From Flagellimonas myxillae (GTDB lineage: Bacteria > Bacteroidota > Bacteroidia > Flavobacteriales > Flavobacteriaceae): a stretch of DNA of 64,000 nucleotides. This document shows, piece after piece, positions 9,549 to 17,649 of the stretch. Made by a program: the position numbers and the translations under genes. The notes under the pieces are model-generated. The model did not search any database. It had not been told where the DNA came from and saw only the letters and a list, made by a program, of their open reading frames with translations. How positions within the stretch are numbered: position 1 is the first letter of the stretch; the number at the start of each line of letters is the position of its first letter. The stretch is taken from the NCBI RefSeq assembly GCF_023502235.1, contig NZ_JAMFLY010000002.1, positions 620,001 through 684,000 of the forward strand. The letters run 5' to 3'.

Positions 9549-10093
9549 TGGACAATTTTGAAAAATATATACAAGAAAACAAGGAAGCGTTCAATGTTCA
9601 CAAAGTGGACAAGGACAAACTTTGGCAGGGCATTACAGATCAGTTGGATAAAAAGGAAGAACCCAAGGTGGTTCCACTTTGGAGATCAGGCAAGCTAAGA
9701 ATTGCAGCTTCGGTAGTCTTTTTGATTGGATTTTCCCTCATTGCATTTTTCTTGGTGGGGAGCCCCGCTTCCCAAGAGATTGAGGGCTACGCCAATGAAG
9801 AACTTTTTGAGATAGACCTGCACTATAAAAACTTAGTGTATCAACAAGTACTACTGGTCAAGAACCATCCCAAATTATCCGAAATGGACAAAGATGAGTT
9901 TTTGTCCTTCATGGATGAACTGGATCAGGAATACGAACAGCTAAAATTGGAAATGCAAGACAATTTGGACAATGAGCGGGTGTTGGAAGCCATTGTCAAC
10001 AACTATAAAAAACGCATTGAACTTATTGAGAATTTGTTGAAGCAGATCAATGCATCTAAAAATGAAATGGACTATGAAGGGTATATTTTATAA
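9548..10093 (+). CDS. Single-pass membrane protein, candidate anti-sigma factor
   Basis: The 181-residue protein has a charged cytoplasmic N-terminus of about 50 residues, one membrane segment (about 56-76, IAASVVFLIGFSLIAFFLVG), and a periplasmic part predicted to be a coiled coil (ELDQEYEQLKLEMQDNL, NNYKKRIELIENLLKQI). The ATG overlaps the sigma-factor stop by one base, and a GTG one codon earlier is also possible. Its size, topology and coupling fit a cognate anti-sigma factor, but no zinc-binding ZAS motif (HxxxCxxC) is present, so the assignment rests on context. Confidence 0.75.
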   Translation: MDNFEKYIQENKEAFNVHKVDKDKLWQGITDQLDKKEEPKVVPLWRSGKLRIAASVVFLIGFSLIAFFLVGSPASQEIEGYANEELFEIDLHYKNLVYQQVLLVKNHPKLSEMDKDEFLSFMDELDQEYEQLKLEMQDNLDNERVLEAIVNNYKKRIELIENLLKQINASKNEMDYEGYIL

Positions 10094-11162
10094 AAAAGGA
10101 ATACTGGCATTACTGTGTGGGTTTTTAATGACGGCTGCCCTTGCCCAAAGCGAGCGTACCAAACAATGGGACAACAGCTATGACCTTCCGGCAAATGGTA
10201 CCGTGCAGATTGAGAATAAGTATGGGAATGTAGTAGTAAACGGTTGGGACCGTAACGAGCTGCAGGTTTCCATCGCCATTAAAGTGGTGCACCGTAAGGA
10301 TGAGAATGCCAAAAAATTGTTGGATAGGATCCAGCCCAAGGTAACACAGGCCGGGGATTTTATCCGGATTACTTCCGAGATTGTTGACAAGAGTTCCAGT
10401 CTGCTCGGCAGATATTTTAACAAGGCCAATCCCTTCGATTTTGATAAATCCAACGTGCAAATTGATTTTGAGGTATACATGCCCGTGAATGCGGAGTTAA
10501 ACGTGACCAATAAGTTTGGTGATCTGGTCATTGGTTCTTGGAACGGAGATTTGGAAGCCAATGTGCAGCACGGGGATATTTGGGTAAATGACGCTATGTC
10601 CACGGCCAAGGTTGATATGCGTTTTGGAAAATTGAATTTGGGAAGTGTAGACTATGGGAACATTAAAATGAGCAATGGCTCCATTGATATAGAGCAAGCC
10701 CAAAAATTAAAGATCATTAGTAGCGGAAGTGACATTAAACTGGATCAAATTGTCAATTTGGAATTGTATTCCAGTAAGGACGAAGTCCAATTGGAAACCA
10801 TTGGGGTGCTCCGTGGCGATTTTAAATTTTCCAATGTCGATGTGTCAAGTGTGGGCACGGAAATGTTCTTGACCTTAAGGATCGCCGAAGTGGAAATCCA
10901 TGATATAATAGGACCTGATCCCGAAATTGATATTGTTCAGGAATCTTCCGAGATCAAATTGGATGTTTCCGGACTTGCATTTGACTTTAGGGCCACATTG
11001 GAACAGGGGCTATTGAGGGTGCCCAAGACATTTTCCAATGTAAAAAGCAACATCACCAATGCAGGACGTAAAATTCGTGATATTACCGCCTCGTATGGTT
11101 CGGGGAGCAAAGGGGACTTTTCTATCAATGGCATCAAAGGGGTAATTGTACTTACAGATTAA
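10074..11162 (+). CDS. Exported DUF4097-like beta-repeat protein
   Basis: The product is about 362 residues with a signal peptide (GILALLCGFLMTAALAQ) and then repetitive short beta strands, starting with WDNSYDLPANGTVQIENKYG and NVVVNGWDRNELQVSI. These match the DUF4097 type of right-handed beta repeats, of unknown biochemical role. ATG codons at 10050, 10062 and 10074 are in frame; 10074 gives the most compact signal peptide. All three overlap the end of the anti-sigma gene, so translation is probably coupled. It is likely a target or accessory of the sigma/anti-sigma system and, like the GIN-domain lipoprotein later in the operon, a periplasmic or surface beta-helix protein. Confidence 0.8.
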   Translation: MKGIFYKKGILALLCGFLMTAALAQSERTKQWDNSYDLPANGTVQIENKYGNVVVNGWDRNELQVSIAIKVVHRKDENAKKLLDRIQPKVTQAGDFIRITSEIVDKSSSLLGRYFNKANPFDFDKSNVQIDFEVYMPVNAELNVTNKFGDLVIGSWNGDLEANVQHGDIWVNDAMSTAKVDMRFGKLNLGSVDYGNIKMSNGSIDIEQAQKLKIISSGSDIKLDQIVNLELYSSKDEVQLETIGVLRGDFKFSNVDVSSVGTEMFLTLRIAEVEIHDIIGPDPEIDIVQESSEIKLDVSGLAFDFRATLEQGLLRVPKTFSNVKSNITNAGRKIRDITASYGSGSKGDFSINGIKGVIVLTD

Positions 11163-11197
11163 GAAATTCAATCAAAAACAAAAATAAATCAGCAATC

Positions 11198-11911
11198 ATG
11201 CAACCATCCAAAAAAAGCATTGTCTTTAAGACAGCAAACTACACCAGAAACATGTTACAACGGACGATATTGATCACCACAATGCTTCTTGGAGCTACAG
11301 GAATCGGCCAAGAACAGGAAGATGACAATTACATCGAATTCAATGATCGGAAAAATGTGGTGCATGGGGTCTATCTGGGACTTACCACACATTTTGGGGA
11401 AATTGACGGTAAGGATACCTACATTGGCGGTCTTAAGGTTGCTTATGTGGCCAATAGAAAATTTGAAGTGGGATTTGTGGGCAATTTTCTCTATTCCGAA
11501 CAGGATAACCCCAGAACTGTGAACGAAGACTTAATCGCGGTTTACGGTGGACTTCATTTAGAACCGATCCTGTTTAGTGAAAATTTGGTGAACCTTTCTT
11601 TCCCCATTTTAATTGGAGCGGGAGGGGTAGGCTACTTTGGCAACAATTTTGATGATCCTATCGACGATAACATTGACGAAGACGAGATAGATGCCATTTT
11701 CGTGTTGGAACCGGGCATGAGCCTGTTATTCAATGTATCGCGGTATGTACAATTGGAAGCCGGGGTGAAGTACCGCTTTTCCAATAAACTGGACCTCGAC
11801 CTCAATCCCTTGGACCGTATCAACGGTTTTTCCGGGGGCATCGGGGTTAAAATAGGGGTCTTTAATATGGGAAGAAATCGCTACAAAAAACATTTGGACA
11901 ATGAACAATAA
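11198..11911 (+). CDS. Outer-membrane beta-barrel protein of unknown function
   Basis: The product is 237 residues with a signal sequence (TILITTMLLGATGIGQ) after a long N-region, then amphipathic beta strands (GGLKVAYVANRKFEVGFVG, YVQLEAGVKYRF, GFSGGIGVKIGVF) of a small outer-membrane barrel. A highly acidic loop (DDPIDDNIDEDEID) sits near residue 155 and may bind cations. ATG 11252 is an alternative start with a normal-length signal peptide; 11198 was kept because its leader (TCAATCAAAAAC...ATCATG) resembles the leader before the GIN lipoprotein gene in the same operon. No enzyme motif is seen. Confidence 0.75.
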   Translation: MQPSKKSIVFKTANYTRNMLQRTILITTMLLGATGIGQEQEDDNYIEFNDRKNVVHGVYLGLTTHFGEIDGKDTYIGGLKVAYVANRKFEVGFVGNFLYSEQDNPRTVNEDLIAVYGGLHLEPILFSENLVNLSFPILIGAGGVGYFGNNFDDPIDDNIDEDEIDAIFVLEPGMSLLFNVSRYVQLEAGVKYRFSNKLDLDLNPLDRINGFSGGIGVKIGVFNMGRNRYKKHLDNEQ

Positions 11912-12080
11912 TCAATCAAAAAACGAACAGTCAATCAATCAAGGTCTAATGGCACAACACGTCTTTTCCGAAAACGGATCAGTGTTTGTCCGAAGTTCGG
12001 AAAATCTTCAAACGGACGAGTGGTCCTTGATCAACTTTCATTGGATGCCTGTTTTGGAATTGGAACGGGAGCTTAGTTAA
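11901..12080 (+). CDS. Small ORF (59 codons) between barrel gene and TonB receptor
   Basis: ATG 11901 overlaps the end of the barrel gene by 11 nt and opens a frame of 59 codons to TAA at 12080, 16 nt before the TonB-receptor start. It fills the only larger gap of this operon. The product is hydrophilic, with a polar Asn/Gln-rich start (MNNNQSKNEQSINQG) and a C-terminal part VRSSENLQTDEWSLINFHWM. A second ATG at 11949 would give 43 residues. There is no signal peptide or membrane segment, and no family was recognised. It may be a real small protein or an untranslated spacer with a chance open frame. Confidence 0.45.
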   Translation: MNNNQSKNEQSINQGLMAQHVFSENGSVFVRSSENLQTDEWSLINFHWMPVLELERELS

Positions 12081-12096
12081 TCCACAGATCACCAAC

Positions 12097-14442
12097 ATGA
12101 AAAAAACGAGAACATATTACCCACTTATCTTGGGGTTGCTGTTTGGCGCCTTATTTTCTGGGTATGGCCAGAACCTTACACAGACCGTAAAGGGTAAGGT
12201 AACCGATATTGTAACGGGGAGCCCGCTCATGGGCGCTACCATCGTTTTACTCAATTCCGACCCGCAGATCGGGGTGGTAACAGACAGTCAGGGATTTTTT
12301 ACCATGGAAAATGTGCCGGTGGGCCGCCAATCGTTTGCCTGCAGCTATCTGGGATATGAGGATGCCTTGATATCGGAGGTATTGGTGGGTTCGGCCAAGG
12401 AAATCAATTTGAGCATTAGACTAACGGAATCACTCAACCAATTGGGGGAAGTCGTGGTCTCTGCCCGCAAAGACCAAGTTAAGCCCAACAATAAGCTGGC
12501 AACTGTAAGTGCAAGATCGTTTGGGGTTGAAGAAACCAAAAGGTTTCCGGCCAGTATAAGTGATCCCGGAAGAATGGCCCTGTCTTTTGCTGGCGTCACC
12601 AATACGGACGATACCACCAATGAGATTGTAATTCGGGGTAATGCACCGAATCAATTGTTATGGAAGATAGAAGGGGTGGAGGTGCCAGAGCCCAACCATT
12701 TTTCGGAAGAAGGGTATTCCCCAGGAGCGGTGAGCTTGCTGAGTACAAATATGTTGGGGAACTCCGATTTCTTTACCGGAGCCTTTCCAGCAGAGTACGG
12801 AAACGCAACTTCCGGGGTTTTTGATATCAAATTGCGGAATGGAAATGCTGAAAATACCGAATATGCCTTCCAATTTGGAGTGTTGGGTACCGATTTGGCT
12901 ATAGAAGGACCCTTTTCCAAAAACTACAAAGGATCATACTTGGTAAATTATAGGTACTCCACCTTAACCATTTTGAACAATGTAATAGAAGTTTCCGAAG
13001 GCTCCGTGCCCACTTTTCAAGACTTGTCCTTTAAGGTAAATTTGCTCTTAGGGGATAAAACCAATCTTTCCGCTTGGGGAATTGGTGGCATCAGTGAGGA
13101 CAATCAAGACAATGCGGAGCAGGTAGTGCCCGATGTGTTCGAGGACGAAATTTTTGAATCCAAAACCTATATGGGAGGGGTAAACGTCAAGCACTTTTTT
13201 AATACCAATACGTCCTTGGATGCTGTGCTTTCCTATTCTGGTAACCGAAGTGATTACGACTTTTCGGTAGAGAACAGGATCAACGGTGACTATTTTCGGG
13301 AGCGGGATATTTTAAGGAATAGTGCCTTTAGACTGAGCACCAATCTTAATCAAAAGTTCAACGCAAAAACAACCTTAAAAACAGGGGTGGTCCTTAGCCG
13401 TTTGGCCTATGATGTACTTTCGGATGAAAGTAACAACGATTCCGCCACCGAGATTTTGGTGGATGCTGATGGAACTGGAACCTTTTTGCAGTTTTTTTCC
13501 CAGGCCAAATATCGATTTACGGAGAAATTTTCGACCACTTTTGGGCTACATGCCTCCTCCTTTTCTGTAAACGATGATTTTGTCGTGGAGCCCCGGGCTG
13601 GATTTGAATACCGGCTAGCTCCAAAACATGTATTGAGTGGTGGGATTGGACTTCATTCCAGAAGAATGCCATTGAACCAATATTTTATTGAAGTTGAAGA
13701 TGGCCAAGGTAACACCTCGACCCCCAACAAGGAACTAGATTTGATGCGGGCCGCGCATTACGTCTTGGGCTACGATTGGCGTGTTATCCAAAATGGACAT
13801 GTAAAAATTGAGGTGTATTACCAAGACATAAATAAGGTGGCCATTTCCGCAAACCCCAATATCACGGACTCCTTTCTTAACGGCCAGTTCATAACCACGG
13901 CTTTGGTGGATACTGGAAAAGCCAGAAACTATGGTCTTGAATTGACCTTGGAGAAATTTTTTGCCGATCAGTATTACTTTTTGATTACCAGCTCTCTTTT
14001 TGATTCCCAATATCGGGCAGGGGATGGCAATTGGTACAACAGCAGGTACAATGCAAATTACACCTTTAATGTGGTGGGCGGCAAGGAATTCAAGGCGGGA
14101 AAAACAGGCAATAACATTTTTGGAGTGAATGCCAAATTACTTTGGAACGGTGGCAAAAGGGGGACACCGGTAGATTTGGATTTCTTTGATCAAACTGGGG
14201 GAGTACGTTTGGTGCAAAACCAGCGGAACACCCTTGAATTTGATGATTATTGGCGATTGGACACTAGTATCTCGTATCGGATCAACAGACCTAAAGTGGC
14301 ACATGTGATTTCCTTGGACATCCAAAATTTAACCAACCGTCAAAACATAGACGAGATGTTTTTCAGTACGCAGACACGAACCATGGTGCCGGAATATCAA
14401 CTGGAACTATTGCCATTACTGAATTATCGCATAGAATTTTAA
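12097..14442 (+). CDS. TonB-dependent outer-membrane receptor with carboxypeptidase-regulatory N-domain
   Basis: The 781-residue receptor has a signal peptide (residues 1-24, ending YGQ) and a carboxypeptidase-regulatory-like domain (about 28-115; VKGKVTDIVTGSPLMGATIV). The plug follows (about 125-240; LNQLGEVVVSARKD, NEIVIRGNAPNQLLWKIEGV, FPAEYGNATSGVFDIKLRNG), then a 22-strand-type barrel to the C-terminal phenylalanine. It is shorter than SusC proteins and has no SusD partner, so it is a stand-alone TonB receptor. The ligand is not evident. Position inside a sigma/anti-sigma operon suggests stress- or signal-dependent expression, but the N-terminus lacks the dedicated secretin/TonB signalling domain of FecA-type transducers. 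Confidence 0.9.
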   Translation: MKKTRTYYPLILGLLFGALFSGYGQNLTQTVKGKVTDIVTGSPLMGATIVLLNSDPQIGVVTDSQGFFTMENVPVGRQSFACSYLGYEDALISEVLVGSAKEINLSIRLTESLNQLGEVVVSARKDQVKPNNKLATVSARSFGVEETKRFPASISDPGRMALSFAGVTNTDDTTNEIVIRGNAPNQLLWKIEGVEVPEPNHFSEEGYSPGAVSLLSTNMLGNSDFFTGAFPAEYGNATSGVFDIKLRNGNAENTEYAFQFGVLGTDLAIEGPFSKNYKGSYLVNYRYSTLTILNNVIEVSEGSVPTFQDLSFKVNLLLGDKTNLSAWGIGGISEDNQDNAEQVVPDVFEDEIFESKTYMGGVNVKHFFNTNTSLDAVLSYSGNRSDYDFSVENRINGDYFRERDILRNSAFRLSTNLNQKFNAKTTLKTGVVLSRLAYDVLSDESNNDSATEILVDADGTGTFLQFFSQAKYRFTEKFSTTFGLHASSFSVNDDFVVEPRAGFEYRLAPKHVLSGGIGLHSRRMPLNQYFIEVEDGQGNTSTPNKELDLMRAAHYVLGYDWRVIQNGHVKIEVYYQDINKVAISANPNITDSFLNGQFITTALVDTGKARNYGLELTLEKFFADQYYFLITSSLFDSQYRAGDGNWYNSRYNANYTFNVVGGKEFKAGKTGNNIFGVNAKLLWNGGKRGTPVDLDFFDQTGGVRLVQNQRNTLEFDDYWRLDTSISYRINRPKVAHVISLDIQNLTNRQNIDEMFFSTQTRTMVPEYQLELLPLLNYRIEF

Positions 14443-14457
14443 TCAAAAACGAACATC

Positions 14458-15291
14458 ATGAAAACAATCAAAAACACCTTGCTAGCCATAGGTATGGCTT
14501 TTTTTATCAGCTCTTGCAGTTACGAAACCATCCGGGTTTCCGAAGAAGTCTCCACAAGGGATTATGGATTCACCGACATTACGGAACTCGAGGTTGCAAC
14601 GGATTTTAAGGCATACGTAAGTTTTTCAGAAACTGAGGAAAGTGTGAGTATTCGAGCCAACGACAATCTTTTTGAAAAAATCAGGATTTATCAAGAAGGT
14701 GAAAAACTTACGGTAAAATTGAAGAACAACATCAACCTAAAGGGAAAAGAGACCCTAAACCTTTTTATAACCATGAAGGAGATTACCCATTATAAAGCCT
14801 CATCCGATGCGTCCATTTACTTGGATGACCCTTTGACGGCAGACATTGTTAGGGTAGAACTGAGCTCCGATGCCTATTTTGAGGGCGATATCACGGCACA
14901 GGACTTTGATTTAAGGGCTTCGTCCGACAGCCAGGCCGATGTATTTGTGGAGGCCAATGAAGTGTATTTGAACCTTTCTTCCAGTGCCAAGATGGAAGGG
15001 GAACTCCGAGCCTCCAGCGCTCGGGCGAGGCTTACTTCGGATAGTACGGTGGATGTTGTTGGAACCTTGGATGAATTGGATGCCACCCTAACTTCAGATG
15101 GTAGATTTGGGGATTATGGCCTACAGATTGAGGATTTGGTGATCTCCTTGTCTTCGGACAGCGATGCATACCTTACCGTAAATAATACGATTGATGTTAC
15201 GGCCAACTCGGACAGTCGTTTGTTCTACAAGGGAGACGCCGAGATTATTCGGCAAAATCTTTCCAGTGATGGCAGGGTCATAAAAAAGTAG
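14458..15291 (+). CDS. GIN-domain (DUF2807) lipoprotein
   Basis: The product is 277 residues with a lipoprotein signal peptide (lipobox ISSC, Cys 20). The mature part carries a putative auto-transporter adhesin head GIN domain (DUF2807): ITELEVATDFKAYVSF followed by many short strands punctuated by SSDS/SSDA turns (KASSDASIYLDD, LRASSDSQADV, ISLSSDSDAYLTV). These suggest a regular beta-helix. It is the last gene of the sigma-factor operon, 15 nt after the TonB receptor. The role is unknown; the fold is often found in exported Bacteroidota proteins of uncertain function. Confidence 0.88.
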   Translation: MKTIKNTLLAIGMAFFISSCSYETIRVSEEVSTRDYGFTDITELEVATDFKAYVSFSETEESVSIRANDNLFEKIRIYQEGEKLTVKLKNNINLKGKETLNLFITMKEITHYKASSDASIYLDDPLTADIVRVELSSDAYFEGDITAQDFDLRASSDSQADVFVEANEVYLNLSSSAKMEGELRASSARARLTSDSTVDVVGTLDELDATLTSDGRFGDYGLQIEDLVISLSSDSDAYLTVNNTIDVTANSDSRLFYKGDAEIIRQNLSSDGRVIKK

Positions 15292-15368
15292 GAGCCGCCA
15301 CCTGCGGAGGGTCCGTAGAGATACTTTTTGCGTATGACCGTTTTTCTGAATAGTTTTAAAAAAAAGAA

Positions 15369-15974
15369 ATGCGCATGGCCCCATCACAGAAATTATTGGA
15401 AGCTTTTAGGTATTTTGATGGAGTCAATGGCAAAGACCCGAATACCGAAGTATTTGAAGGGAAAACCCACCCCAAGGAATTACTCTATGCCCAACGCATG
15501 ACGGATACCTTGGACGCTTTTGACCCTGAAGCTTCCGAAGCCCTTCAACTGGCCGCCCGCTGCCAACACATTCAACGGTGGGAAATTCCAAGGGAGTCAT
15601 TTGAAAAGGGCAGAGTAGGGTACCTGCAATGGAGACAGGAGCTTAAAATATTCCATGCGAAGAAGGCAAAGGAAATTTTGGAATCCCTAGGTTTCGAAAA
15701 TATGTTGATCGAAAGGGTAAAGTCCCTTGTTCAAAAGAAAAAACTTAAAAAGGATAACGAAAGTCAAACCTTGGAGGATGTAGTCTGCTTGGTGTTCCTA
15801 AAATTCTATTTTGAACCCTTTGCTGGTAAACATCCAAAGGAAAAAGTAGTGGACATTTTGCAAAAGACTTGGAAAAAAATGTCGCCAAAAGGCCAAGAGG
15901 CCGCCTTGGAACTTTCATTGACGGAAGAAGCACAGACGCTTATCAAAAAAGCCTTGACCGATGGAGCGGAATGA
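15369..15974 (+). CDS. DUF4202 domain-containing protein
   Basis: The product is about 200 residues, cytoplasmic (no signal peptide), and covers the whole DUF4202 family: LLEAFRYFDGVNGKDPN, LLYAQRMTDTLDAFDP, ALQLAARCQHIQRWEIPR, and a C-terminal KTWKKMSPKGQEAAL. The histidine-containing helix AARCQHIQRWEIPR suggests an HD-like metal site, but no activity is established. ATG codons at 15369 and 15375 are both usable. It overlaps the siroheme gene by 14 nt, so it is probably tied to sulfite reduction/siroheme assembly, as DUF4202 genes elsewhere in flavobacteria often are. Confidence 0.85.
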   Translation: MRMAPSQKLLEAFRYFDGVNGKDPNTEVFEGKTHPKELLYAQRMTDTLDAFDPEASEALQLAARCQHIQRWEIPRESFEKGRVGYLQWRQELKIFHAKKAKEILESLGFENMLIERVKSLVQKKKLKKDNESQTLEDVVCLVFLKFYFEPFAGKHPKEKVVDILQKTWKKMSPKGQEAALELSLTEEAQTLIKKALTDGAE

Positions 15975-16560
15975 ACTATACCCCATTTTCTTAAAGGTAT
16001 CCAACCTGAATGTGCTTATTGTGGGCGGTGGCAATGTTGGGTTGGAAAAACTTACGTTTTTATTAAAATCGAGCCCCAATGCCCAGGTGCAAATGGTTGC
16101 TCTGGATTTTTTGGGGGAAACCGTGGAATTGGCCAAAAAGCACCAAGTAGAAATAGTGAAGGAGCGTTATCACAAGAAATTTTTACAGGGCAAACACCTG
16201 GTGGTAGCCTGTACCGACAAACCGGAAATCAACGAACAAGTATATCGGGACTGCCGCGAACAGAGCATTTTGGTAAACGTTGCGGACAATCCGCCCTTTT
16301 GTGATTTTTATATGGGGGGTATTGTCACCAAGGGCAATGTGAAAGTGGCTATATCCACAAACGGAAAATCACCAACAACCGCCAAACGGTTACGCCAATT
16401 TTTTGAGGATGTGATTCCGGACAACATCGATGATTTGGTACAAAACCTAAACGAATATCGCAAAACTCTAAAAGGCAATTTTGAGGAAAAAGTGGAGGCT
16501 CTAAACGAGTTTACCAGAAGCCTTGTGGATAAAAAGGACAACCGTGAAAATCAGGACTAA
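15961..16560 (+). CDS. Precorrin-2 dehydrogenase / sirohydrochlorin ferrochelatase (siroheme synthase N-domain type)
   Basis: This 199-residue protein matches the NAD-dependent N-terminal half of CysG and Met8p. It oxidises precorrin-2 to sirohydrochlorin and may insert iron, giving the siroheme cofactor of sulfite or nitrite reductase. The Rossmann loop is VLIVGGGNVGLEKL near residue 20, followed by ACTDKPEIN and LVNVADNPPFCDFYMGGIV. The conserved Asp of NVADNP is the usual catalytic residue in this family, and a KVAISTNGKSPTTAKRLR segment is also typical. There is no methyltransferase domain, so a separate CobA-type enzyme must exist elsewhere. It is translationally coupled to DUF4202. Confidence 0.92.
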   Translation: MERNELYPIFLKVSNLNVLIVGGGNVGLEKLTFLLKSSPNAQVQMVALDFLGETVELAKKHQVEIVKERYHKKFLQGKHLVVACTDKPEINEQVYRDCREQSILVNVADNPPFCDFYMGGIVTKGNVKVAISTNGKSPTTAKRLRQFFEDVIPDNIDDLVQNLNEYRKTLKGNFEEKVEALNEFTRSLVDKKDNRENQD

Positions 16561-16598
16561 GTGTTTTTGGGAGTGACATCTACACCAACCCTAGTGCA

Positions 16599-17351
16599 TT
16601 ACAGCTTTTTCATGGCCTCGATCAATTCATCCTTTTTGCGGGGAGAAAGATTTACGTGCATGTCATTGCTCATAATAATATAACCCCCATCTGCTTTAAT
16701 GTACTTTTTCACTTCTTTAAGGTTGATCACAAAACTGTTGTGTACCCGCATAAACTGGTGATCTGCCAAAAGGGCTTCGTATTCTTTTAGGTGTTTGCTT
16801 ACCATAAGCTTGCTCTTGTTACGTAGTATAAAAGAAGTATAGGACCCATCTGCCTTGCAAAGTACAATATCCTCTATAGCGATAAATTCCATGCCAATAG
16901 TTGTGGCCAAACAGATTTTTTCCTGTCGATAGGTTTCCTTGGAAAGGTTTTGCATTAGGGTATCAATTTGCTGACGGTATACGCTGGTGTCCATACGGTT
17001 TCGAGCTTTTTCCACAGCATGCTTCAACTCTTCCAAATCAATCGGTTTAAGCAAATAGTCCAAAGAACTGAACTTGATGGCCTTTATGGCATACTTTTCG
17101 AACGCGGTGGTAAAGATGACTTCAAAATTGGGATCTTTTATTTGTTCCAGTACATCGAATCCTTGTCCTGTCTGAAGTTCAATATCCAAAAAAACCACGT
17201 CCGGGCTCACGACCGACAAAACCTTTACGGCCTCATTTACATTACTGGCCGTTGCCAGGACCTTTACATCTTTACAAAATTCCTCAAGCATGGCCTTTAA
17301 GGTTTCCCTACTTTTCTTTTCGTCTTCTACAATTACAACTTTTAGGATCAT
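16599..17351 (-). CDS. LytTR-family response regulator (kinase partner lost)
   Basis: The product is 250 residues from ATG at 17351 (MILKVVIVEDEK), the normal receiver start; a longer in-frame start at 17402 would add residues that encode the end of a histidine kinase in another frame. The receiver domain (1-120) has phospho-acceptor Asp56 (VVFLDIELQTGQG), acidic pocket E9-D10-E11 and the Lys of YLLKP. The LytTR DNA-binding domain is at about 150-245 (LCKADGSYTSFILRNKSKLM, FMRVHNSFVINLKEVKKY). Its start codon overlaps the stop of a truncated histidine-kinase gene (ATGA), so it once formed a coupled pair. It now looks like an orphan regulator. Confidence 0.93.
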   Translation of the reverse strand: MILKVVIVEDEKKSRETLKAMLEEFCKDVKVLATASNVNEAVKVLSVVSPDVVFLDIELQTGQGFDVLEQIKDPNFEVIFTTAFEKYAIKAIKFSSLDYLLKPIDLEELKHAVEKARNRMDTSVYRQQIDTLMQNLSKETYRQEKICLATTIGMEFIAIEDIVLCKADGSYTSFILRNKSKLMVSKHLKEYEALLADHQFMRVHNSFVINLKEVKKYIKADGGYIIMSNDMHVNLSPRKKDELIEAMKKL

Positions 17352-17491
17352 ACTGCTGTTTTTAATACTTCCAGAATTCTTATTACCACTTTGGTCCCAC
17401 AAGGCTTGCCTTTGGAATCGAATAAATCAATGATTTCCACGGAATTTTTGCCAGGTTGGGACTGTCCCAATAACTTCAACCAGCGGAAAGC
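17348..17491 (-). pseudogene. C-terminal remnant of a LytS-type sensor histidine kinase
   Basis: On the minus strand, 47 sense codons end in a TGA that overlaps the ATG of the LytTR regulator. They read ...FRWLKLLGQSQPGKNS, VEIIDLFDSKGKPCG, TKVVIRILEV..., which is the usual last stretch of the ATPase domain in LytS-type kinases (RLKLLG...GTKVxIxI). An in-frame stop precedes this stretch, and the next ~160 bases (17492-17649) show no kinase sequence in any frame I read. The rest of the kinase, including the phospho-acceptor histidine, is gone; a ROK kinase gene begins in its place. This looks like a deletion or rearrangement breakpoint at about 17490. Confidence 0.75.
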
Positions 17492-17649
17492 AACTTAATT
17501 ACCGGGTTGCTACTAAGCATGGTCAAACATAGAAAGGAAAGATGGTTTTATCTGTTGCCAATTCACGGATGGGGCTTTTCAATCCATGAATGCCCGTTTT
17601 CAATTAACGGTTGCGATTTTGGGATTTTTTTAAACCTAGGTTTGGGGTG

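Noticed and set aside
17352..17402. Longer N-terminus for the LytTR regulator
   Set aside because: The extra residues have no receiver-domain counterpart, and this stretch encodes the C-terminus of the kinase remnant in another frame.
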